From an uncultured Acinetobacter sp. (lineage in GTDB: Bacteria; Cyanobacteriota; Vampirovibrionia; Gastranaerophilales; Gastranaerophilaceae): a DNA stretch of 18,642 nt. Position 1 is the stretch's first letter. Each line of letters opens with the position of its first letter. The DNA lies in assembly GCA_946623365.1 (NCBI GenBank), contig CAMORE010000033.1, positions 1-18,642 on the forward strand, in the 5' to 3' direction. Shown in pieces: positions 14,109-18,642 of the stretch. Both the position numbers and the translations under genes were made by a program. The notes beneath the pieces were generated by a model. It was not told where the DNA came from. It saw only the letters and a list, made by a program, of their open reading frames with translations, and made no database searches.

Positions 14109-15723
14109 AGTAAATCCCCTTATCACTTAATTTATCAATGTTTGAATGCATGGCACGAGTTTTATCAGCTTGCGGATAATCGCTTCTGCAATGTGCACCT
14201 CTGGACTCTTTTCTTTCAAGAGCGCTTTGTGTAATTATAGATGCAATAGTCAGCATGTTCCTGTATTCATATTCGCCCTGACTCATACATTTTCTTCTTC
14301 GTTTAAAATTATCTTGAAGCGCTTTTATTTCAGAGCTTGCTTTTAATAATGATTCTTCTGTTCTTATTATTCCGACATTTTCCCACATAATATCTTTTAG
14401 TTTTGACTTAAGATTATTATAGTCGTATTCTTTTCCGCTAATTGAGCGAGAGTACACATCAATCATTTTGCGAATTCCGTCATCAATTTTTTTAGGAATT
14501 TCTAAATTTGCGAAAGACAAGTAATCTGCAAGTTCATATGCACAAACCACACATTCCAAAAGTGAATTGCTGGCAAGTCTGTTTGCACCATGAAGTCCTG
14601 TACAAGCGGTTTCTCCGATTGCATATAAACCTTTGATGCTCGTTTTCCCGCATATTTCTGCCTTAATCCCACCCATAGTGTAATGAGCAGCAGGAGCTAC
14701 AGGAATTAAATCTTTTGAAATATCTATTCCATTCTCTTTACATCTGGCATATATTGTCGGGAAACGTTTAAGAAGTTTTGTCTTGTCTATAATTGAGGCA
14801 TTTAAATAAACGTTTGAAGAATCCTCTTTTTTCATTTCTGCATAAATAGCTCTTGTAACAACATCTCTTGGCGCCAGCTCTTTTTTATCACTATATTTAA
14901 CCATAAATTCTTCTCCGTTATGGTTAATTAATTTAGCACCTTCTCCTCTGACTGCTTCCGATATTAAAAATCGATTTTGACTTTCCGGACTTAATGCCAG
15001 CGCTGTAGGATGGAATTGTATAAATTCCATATCCTGAATTATGGCTCCAGCTTCATATGCGGATGCTATGCCATCGCCGGTTGCACCGTTAGGATTTGTT
15101 GTATATTTATAAACTTGTCCGACCCCGCCTGTTGCAAGAATTACTGCAGATGAATATATTATTTCGTGTTCACCCGTTACATTATTATATATTATTATAC
15201 CTTTGCATTCTTTTTGTGCGGATACAAGAATCTCAACCGCCATTGTATTTTCGAGAACGTGAATTCCTGAATCTTTTGTGACTGCTTCAATAAGTGATTC
15301 GGTAATGCCTTTGCCTGTCGCGTCGCCTCCGGAGTGTAATATTCTTCTTATGCTGTGGGCAGCTTCCAGAGTAAATGTTAAATCTCCGTCGTCATTAGTG
15401 TCAAAGGAAACGCCATTTGTTATTAAATTATTTATTACTTCATCTGAAGCCTGTGATATATGTTTAGTAACTATCTCATCACTTAATCCGGCGCCGGCTT
15501 TTAGCGTATCTTTTACGTGCGATTCGACGCTATCTAGAGGATTCTGGTGAACAACTCCAACGATTCCGCCTTGAGCATATCGTGAATTACTGTTTCCCAA
15601 AGAAGATTTGGAAATTAAGAGTATCCCTTCCGGAACTTTTAAATTCTGAGATATTTTGAGAGCTGCGTACAATCCTGCTGCACCGCTCCCTACTACAACT
15701 ACGGAATATTCCGAATATTTCAT
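14098..15723 (-). CDS. nadB: L-aspartate oxidase NadB
   Basis: A flavoprotein that oxidises L-aspartate to iminoaspartate, the first step of bacterial quinolinate synthesis; NadA then condenses it with dihydroxyacetone phosphate. It has 541 residues, typical length. FAD-binding Rossmann motif VVVGSGAAGLYAAL at the N-terminus, then NSNSRYAQGGI, RRILHSGGDATGKGI, IQFHPTAL, SEAVRGEGAKL, LAPRDVV, PAAHYTMGGIK and GANRLASNSLLECVV, all in the order expected for the succinate dehydrogenase/NadB fold. A CGGAGA ribosome site precedes the ATG at 15723. It is the first gene of a nadB-nadC unit. nadA is not in the window and must lie elsewhere if the pathway is complete. Confidence 0.97.
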   Translation of the reverse strand: MKYSEYSVVVVGSGAAGLYAALKISQNLKVPEGILLISKSSLGNSNSRYAQGGIVGVVHQNPLDSVESHVKDTLKAGAGLSDEIVTKHISQASDEVINNLITNGVSFDTNDDGDLTFTLEAAHSIRRILHSGGDATGKGITESLIEAVTKDSGIHVLENTMAVEILVSAQKECKGIIIYNNVTGEHEIIYSSAVILATGGVGQVYKYTTNPNGATGDGIASAYEAGAIIQDMEFIQFHPTALALSPESQNRFLISEAVRGEGAKLINHNGEEFMVKYSDKKELAPRDVVTRAIYAEMKKEDSSNVYLNASIIDKTKLLKRFPTIYARCKENGIDISKDLIPVAPAAHYTMGGIKAEICGKTSIKGLYAIGETACTGLHGANRLASNSLLECVVCAYELADYLSFANLEIPKKIDDGIRKMIDVYSRSISGKEYDYNNLKSKLKDIMWENVGIIRTEESLLKASSEIKALQDNFKRRRKCMSQGEYEYRNMLTIASIITQSALERKESRGAHCRSDYPQADKTRAMHSNIDKLSDKGIYYVK

Positions 15724-15756
15724 TTTTTTCTCCGAGTAAAACTATCCACTATTCTA

Positions 15757-15785
15757 ATTTTAGAGCAAACATAAACTATGGTAAA
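15757..15785 (-). promoter_or_regulatory. Candidate nadB promoter
   Basis: Read on the minus strand: TTTACC (15785-15780), a 17-bp spacer and TAAAAT (15762-15757). It matches consensus at 4/6 and 5/6, and gives a leader of about 25-30 nt before the nadB ATG. No NrtR- or NadR-type operator is recognised. Confidence 0.45.
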
Positions 15786-15808
15786 GCTTTGAATAAAAAT
15801 CGGAAAGA

Positions 15809-15842
15809 TTTTTGATTTTTGTAAATTTTTGTAAATATTTTT
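15809..15842. repeat. Phased T-tracts and a tandem 10-mer between nadB and rpsJ
   Basis: Four T5 tracts begin at 15809, 15816, 15826 and 15838, including two adjacent copies of TTTTTGTAAA (15816-15835). The near-helical phasing suggests curved DNA or an UP-like activating element about 30-60 bp upstream of the ribosomal promoter; this role is inferred. Confidence 0.4.
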
Positions 15843-15872
15843 GACTTCGTCCAAAATATTTATTCTCCCCTG

Positions 15873-15915
15873 TTGACACCTATTTTTGTTTGGTTTACGA
15901 TTTAAATGCTATAGT
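15873..15915 (+). promoter_or_regulatory. S10 operon promoter region
   Basis: Two overlapping candidates: perfect TTGACA (15873-15878) with TACGAT (15896-15901) at 17 bp, and TTGTTT (15886-15891) with TATAGT (15910-15915) at 18 bp. The second predicts a start near 15922, just where the GC-richer leader begins. Together with the T-tracts upstream, this is the likely main promoter of the ribosomal protein operon. Confidence 0.6.
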
Positions 15916-15921
15916 CGAAAG

Positions 15922-16008
15922 TAATAGCGCGGTGCGGAAACCCGAATCGGCAGAACAAGGTGTGATGCCGAGTATAGGTTGATTACCGACCGGATATGTT
16001 AATACAAA
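15922..16008 (+). other. Structured leader of the S10 operon
   Basis: This ~90-nt leader is clearly GC-richer than its surroundings. It contains the stem TCGGCA (15947-15952)/TGCCGA (15966-15971) with a 13-nt loop and further GG/CC-rich segments near 15930-15943 and 15978-15993. S10 operon leaders in other bacteria bind L4 for feedback control; this one could do so, but I cannot match it to a known L4-leader fold. AAAGGAAAA follows as the rpsJ ribosome site. Confidence 0.4.
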
Positions 16009-16024
16009 AATAAAGGAAAAAACA

Positions 16025-16345
16025 ATGGCAACAGATTCAAAAAGACAAAGAATTAGAGTTTGTTTAAGATCTTACGAACACAAGTTAGTTGATGTTTCAG
16101 CTGAAAAGATCGTAGAAACTGCAAAAAGAACAGACGCTAAAGTAGCCGGACCTATTCCTTTACCAACTAAAAGACGTATTTATTGTGTATTACGTTCACC
16201 GCACGTTGATAAAAAATCACGTGAACACTTTGAGATTAGAACTCATAAGCGTATTATCGATATTTACGAACCTACTCAACAAACTACGGAAGAATTGAGT
16301 AGATTAGACTTACCTGCAGGTGTTGATATTGAAGTAAAATTATAA
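16025..16345 (+). CDS. rpsJ: 30S ribosomal protein S10
   Basis: A 106-residue small-subunit protein of the 30S head; it also acts in antitermination with NusB in many bacteria. The sequence is canonical: QRIRVCLRSYEHKLVD, AGPIPLPTKRRIYCVLRSPHVDKKSREHFEIRTHKR (read as two pieces) and the acidic end LPAGVDIEVKL. The ATG follows TAAAGGAAAAAACA, the same ribosome-site style used by the genes that follow. It opens the S10 operon; tuf, fusA and rpsL, often just upstream, are absent, with nadB divergent instead. Confidence 0.99.
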   Translation: MATDSKRQRIRVCLRSYEHKLVDVSAEKIVETAKRTDAKVAGPIPLPTKRRIYCVLRSPHVDKKSREHFEIRTHKRIIDIYEPTQQTTEELSRLDLPAGVDIEVKL

Positions 16346-16389
16346 TTTTTACTTTGTATTGAAGCCGGAATTTGAAAATTTAATAATAG

Positions 16390-16490
16390 CATTATGCATA
16401 TAATGTGAACTACGACGTCAGGGTAAGGCGGAGGGTGAAAACCCCTAAAGGTAAAGAGACTATTAGGTAGCGCTCGCAAGATGAAAGGCA
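16390..16490 (+). other. Structured rpsJ-rplC spacer
   Basis: The rpsJ-rplC gap is 196 bp, unusually long. It holds an inverted repeat CATTAT-GCAT-ATAATG (16390-16405) that includes a TATAAT (16399-16404), then a GC-richer part with a GGGT-GAAA-ACCC hairpin (16433-16444, GNRA loop). The TATAAT could be an internal promoter but lacks a good -35. I cannot match this RNA to a known family. Confidence 0.4.
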
Positions 16491-16541
16491 TAATTTACAT
16501 CAGGTTAATCTGTGTGTATTTATGTCGGAAAGGAAAAACAC

Positions 16542-17177
16542 ATGACATTAGGTGTAATAGGTAAAAAAGTTGGAATGACTCAAATCTTTGATTCTGAAGG
16601 TTTGGCAGTTCCTGTTACTGTAATTCAAGTTGGTAAGACTGTCGTAACTCAAGTAAAAACAGTTGAAACTGACGGTTACAACGCAATACAGGTTGGTACT
16701 ATAGAAGCTAAGGAAAAACATTTAACAAAGGCTGAAATAGGTCATTTTAAGAAAAACGGTTTGGAAAATTTCAGACATTTGCAAGAGTTCAGGGTAGAAA
16801 ACCCTGCTGACTATAAAGTTGGTCAAGAATTAGACTTATCAGTTCTTAATGATGTACAGAAAGTTGATGTAACAGGTACTTCAATAGGTAAAGGTTTCCA
16901 GGGTACTGTAAAAAGATGGAACTTTGGAAGAGGACCAATGGCACATGGTTCAAAGAATCACAGAGAACCGGGTTCTATAGGCGCAGGTACAACTCCTTCT
17001 CGTGTTATCAAGGGGAAAAGAATGGCCGGAAACATGGGTAACGAAAGAGTTACAATTACAAAACTAAAACTTGTAAAGGTTGATGCTGAAAACGGTTTAG
17101 TTTTGATTAAGGGCTCTGTCCCCGGATGTGAAGGAAGATTGGTTACAATTGTTCCTACAAGAACTAAATGGAATTAA
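16542..17177 (+). CDS. rplC: 50S ribosomal protein L3
   Basis: An early-assembling large-subunit protein near the peptidyl transferase centre; 211 residues, normal length. Canonical motifs: GVIGKKVGMTQIF at the N-terminus, the loop GFQGTVKRWNFGRGPMAHGS followed by KNHREPGSIGAG, and KRMAGNMGNERVT. An upstream GTG at 16512 is in frame and would add ten residues, but the ATG at 16542 has GGAAAGGAA just upstream and matches the family N-terminus, so I chose it. Confidence 0.98.
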   Translation: MTLGVIGKKVGMTQIFDSEGLAVPVTVIQVGKTVVTQVKTVETDGYNAIQVGTIEAKEKHLTKAEIGHFKKNGLENFRHLQEFRVENPADYKVGQELDLSVLNDVQKVDVTGTSIGKGFQGTVKRWNFGRGPMAHGSKNHREPGSIGAGTTPSRVIKGKRMAGNMGNERVTITKLKLVKVDAENGLVLIKGSVPGCEGRLVTIVPTRTKWN

Positions 17178-17184
17178 TTGTGTA

Positions 17185-17306
17185 GCCGGTGCGAGTCCGG
17201 TGTTGCGTTTGCGGATGCAAATGCAAGCAGGGACGAAACACTACGATACCGCCGTTGTGACGGAGCGTAAGCGAAGGAACGAAGCAATCTTTGATTGCAC
17301 AGGCGG
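17185..17306. repeat. Palindrome-rich REP-like element in the rplC-rplD spacer
   Basis: The 233-bp gap between rplC and rplD is GC-rich and hairpin-dense. There is a 10-bp stem TTGCGTTTGC-GGAT-GCAAATGCAA (17203-17226, one G-T pair), CCGT-TGTG-ACGG (17252-17263) and GCAATC-TTT-GATTGC (17284-17298). CCGCC (17249-17253) pairs with GGCGG (17302-17306) around the last two. The segment GCGAAGGAACGAAGCAATC resembles a dispersed intergenic repeat style known from many bacterial genomes. After it come three AAAAT units (17321-17335) and a second GC-richer patch (17345-17390). Confidence 0.6.
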
Positions 17307-17410
17307 ATAAAGATTAACATAAAATAAAATAAAATGAAACAAAAACCCGCTTCTGCCATATAAAGCCCGTAAGGACAAGGGGTAGACGGAAAGCAAAAGG
17401 AAAAATAAAA

Positions 17411-18037
17411 ATGTCAAAACAATTATTAAACACAAATGGTGAAGCATTAGGTGAAATTACTTTAGCAAAAGAAGTGTTTGGTGTTGAACCTAATCTGCAT
17501 GTAATGCACTTAGCGCTAAGAAGACAATTAAATAATGCAAGACAAGGATCTGCATCTGCAAAAACAAGAGCAGAAGTATCAGGCGGCGGAAAGAAACCAT
17601 GGAAACAAAAAGGTACCGGTCGTGCCAGAGCAGGTTCACTTCGTTCTCCGTTGTTTGCCGGCGGCGGTGTTGTATTTGGTCCAAAACCAAGAAGTTTTGA
17701 AATCAATATGCCGCAAAAAGCAAGAAAATTAGCTCTAAAATCTGCGCTCAGCGCCAGAGAAGAACAACTGGTTGTTGTAAAAGACTTCTCAGCTATAACT
17801 GAACCAAAAACAAAATTGATGGCAGGAATAATAAAATCATTAAATTTATCCGGCAAGATTTTAGTTATCGCAGATACTAATGCTGATGAAAATAAATTTT
17901 TAGGTTTGGCAGCAGGTAATATTCCTTCAATCAAGTTATTGTTACCATCAAACTTAAATGTAAAAGACTTACTTGAAGCTGATTTTGTTGTAATGACTGA
18001 AAAGGCTGTAAATGATGTTACAGAAAGACTTAAATAG
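17411..18037 (+). CDS. rplD: 50S ribosomal protein L4
   Basis: A 208-residue protein that binds 23S rRNA domain I and lines the exit tunnel; in many bacteria it also represses its own operon. The conserved tunnel loop is clear: GGGKKPWKQKGTGRARAGS, then GGGVVFGPKPRSF. The C-terminal domain (about 100-208) is of normal length and ends VMTEKAVNDVTERLK. AAAAGG lies 10 bases before the ATG. A long ORF on the opposite strand is a shadow. Confidence 0.98.
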   Translation: MSKQLLNTNGEALGEITLAKEVFGVEPNLHVMHLALRRQLNNARQGSASAKTRAEVSGGGKKPWKQKGTGRARAGSLRSPLFAGGGVVFGPKPRSFEINMPQKARKLALKSALSAREEQLVVVKDFSAITEPKTKLMAGIIKSLNLSGKILVIADTNADENKFLGLAAGNIPSIKLLLPSNLNVKDLLEADFVVMTEKAVNDVTERLK

Positions 18038-18053
18038 TTAAATGTAAACTTTT

Positions 18054-18104
18054 CCCTCACCTTTCGGAGAGGGTGGCACGATGTGTCGAGCAAGGGGTTA
18101 ACCC
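18054..18104. repeat. Three adjacent palindromes in the rplD-rplW spacer
   Basis: Hairpin CCCTC-A-CC-TTTC-GG-A-GAGGG (18054-18073), hairpin GGCAC-GAT-GTGTC (18075-18087, one G-T pair) and the perfect palindrome GGGTTAACCC (18095-18104) follow each other in an 89-bp gap. The string GAGAGGGTGGCACGA resembles a dispersed repeat seen in many bacterial genomes. No T-run follows, so these are not standard terminators. Confidence 0.6.
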
Positions 18105-18126
18105 GAAAAAGTAAAGGAAAAAACAA

Positions 18127-18435
18127 ATGAGTAAAGATAAGACAAACAAAGAAAGATTATATGATGTAATTAAAAAGCCTATCATTACAGAAAAATCAAT
18201 GATGGCAACAGCTTTAGGAAAGTACACTTTTGAAGTTCAAAAAGATGCAACTAAAGTTGAAATAGCACAAGCTGTGGAATTAGCTTTCCCCGGCAGAAAA
18301 GTTAAGAAGGTGCAAACTGTTTATATGCCTTCTCACGAAAAAAGAATGGGTATGAAGTTTGGCAGAACTGATTCTTCAAAGAAAGCAATAGTTACTGTTG
18401 AAGGTGACCCAATCGAAGAACTTACTGCTATATAA
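18127..18435 (+). CDS. rplW: 50S ribosomal protein L23
   Basis: A 102-residue protein at the tunnel exit, docking site for trigger factor and for SRP, whose RNA is encoded at 3091. Features: VIKKPIITEKSM at the N-terminus, KYTFEVQKDATKVEIAQAVE, and the FPGRKVKKVQTV strand. The charged GRDSS-like extension (KFGRTDSSKKAIV) is as in other bacterial L23. AAAGGAAAAAACAA precedes the ATG. Length is normal. Confidence 0.98.
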   Translation: MSKDKTNKERLYDVIKKPIITEKSMMATALGKYTFEVQKDATKVEIAQAVELAFPGRKVKKVQTVYMPSHEKRMGMKFGRTDSSKKAIVTVEGDPIEELTAI

Positions 18436-18439
18436 CTGG

Positions 18440-18501
18440 CAAGTGAATAAGTGAATAAGTCTTTTTAAATTCTTATTAACTTAATAACTTAACTCTTATA
18501 A
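18440..18501. repeat. Miniature interspersed repeat, copy 2 (rplW-rplB spacer)
   Basis: A 62-bp AT-rich element that starts CAAGTGAATAAGTGA and ends ACTCTTATAA, sharing 15 and 10 terminal bases with the fliF-fliG element at 10073-10155. Its first half (AAGTGAATAAG) pairs with CTTATTAACTT of the second half at 10 of 11 positions, so it too can fold into a hairpin. The middle differs from copy 1. Confidence 0.65.
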
Positions 18502-18518
18502 CTAAATGAGGAATGTAG

Positions 18519-18535
18519 GTTGGGTGTAACCCAAC
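18519..18535. repeat. Perfect 7-bp hairpin upstream of rplB
   Basis: GTTGGGT-GTA-ACCCAAC: a perfect 7-bp stem with a 3-base loop, 40 bases before the rplB ATG. The surrounding TGTAGGTTGGGT...ACCCAACA resembles dispersed palindromes known from cyanobacterial and other genomes (from memory, not searched). There is no T-run. Confidence 0.7.
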
Positions 18536-18574
18536 AGTAAAAAGCCAAAAAAGATAATAATAGGAGAAAAGAAA

Positions 18575-18642
18575 ATGGCAATTCGTAAAATTAATCCGAC
18601 ATCTCCGGGACAAAGAGGTATGACAAAGAGTGATTACCAAGA
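18575..18642 (+). CDS. rplB: 50S ribosomal protein L2 (start only)
   Basis: The first 22 codons are visible. MAIRKINPTSPGQRGM followed by TKSDY matches the universal N-terminus of L2, a core 23S-binding protein needed for subunit joining. TAGGAGAAAAGAAA precedes the ATG. Position after rplW fits the S10 operon order; the rest lies outside the window. Confidence 0.95.
   Translation, partial: MAIRKINPTSPGQRGMTKSDYQ

Noticed and set aside
16431..16490. Possible riboswitch or intron fragment before rplC (GGGTGAAAACCC and nearby)
   Set aside because: A passing likeness to FMN or group II pieces only; the rest of either consensus is absent.
16512..16541. GTG start extending rplC by ten residues
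   Set aside because: The ATG at 16542 has the ribosome site and begins with the conserved L3 N-terminus.
17185..17201. tRNA T-arm-like sequence GCCGGTGCGAGTCCGG
   Set aside because: The loop differs from TTCGAxT and no acceptor, D or anticodon arms fit; the 5' part would lie within rplC.
17314..18126. 270-codon open frame on the minus strand
   Set aside because: It runs antisense through rplD and the rplD-rplW spacer; its translation is low-complexity and resembles no family, while rplD is certain.

Overview
This window is AT-rich, about 18.6 kb long, and comes from a bacterial chromosome. It combines a fliF-fliG-fliH-fliI flagellar run, nadB-nadC, the start of an S10 ribosomal protein operon (rpsJ-rplC-rplD-rplW-rplB), a long-form SRP RNA and several housekeeping or accessory genes. 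The low GC, a gut-type codon style, flagella, aspartate-oxidase NAD synthesis and structured intergenic repeats fit a non-photosynthetic cyanobacterial relative (Melainabacteria/Vampirovibrionia, Gastranaerophilales-like). That placement is an inference from impression; no database search was possible.

Layout. 1-628 (minus): serine O-acetyltransferase (cysE), with its 3' end outside the window. 722-1321: a histidine-phosphatase-fold protein that lacks two signature catalytic residues. 1478-3043: a 14-TM EmrB/QacA-type drug exporter. 3091-3348: a long SRP RNA with its own promoter. 3460-6582: a 1040-residue SF1 (Upf1-like) helicase with a C-terminal PD-(D/E)xK nuclease of the REase_MTES_1575 type. 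6583-6954: a regulatory region with three 10-bp tandem repeats, a good promoter and a nine-copy TAGAA microsatellite that begins at the predicted transcription start. It precedes an 81-codon Gly/Asn-rich orphan. 7386-8401: an HxlR-type regulator translationally coupled to a UPF0173 metallo-hydrolase. 8501-13274: fliF, fliG, fliH and fliI. 13278-15723 (minus): nadC and nadB, converging on fliI with only 3 bp between the stop codons. 15724-16024: divergent promoter region of nadB and the S10 operon. 16025 to the end: rpsJ, rplC, rplD, rplW and the start of rplB.

How the genes work together. FliF forms the MS ring, FliG the rotor switch, and FliH/FliI the export ATPase and its regulator. NadB and NadC give two of the three steps from aspartate to nicotinate mononucleotide. 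The ribosomal proteins follow the conserved S10 order, but here they are separated by unusually long (89-233 bp), GC-richer, hairpin-forming spacers instead of tight junctions.

Most interesting. (1) A miniature repeat family with shared ends (starts CAAGTGAATAAGTGA, ends ACTCTTATAA) sits both between a strong Shine-Dalgarno and the fliG start codon and between rplW and rplB. (2) Each spacer inside the S10 operon carries a different palindromic element. (3) The TAGAA tract and tandem sites lie upstream of the orphan gene. (4) The helicase-nuclease fusion stands alone. (5) The long SRP RNA would be missed by ORF-based annotation.
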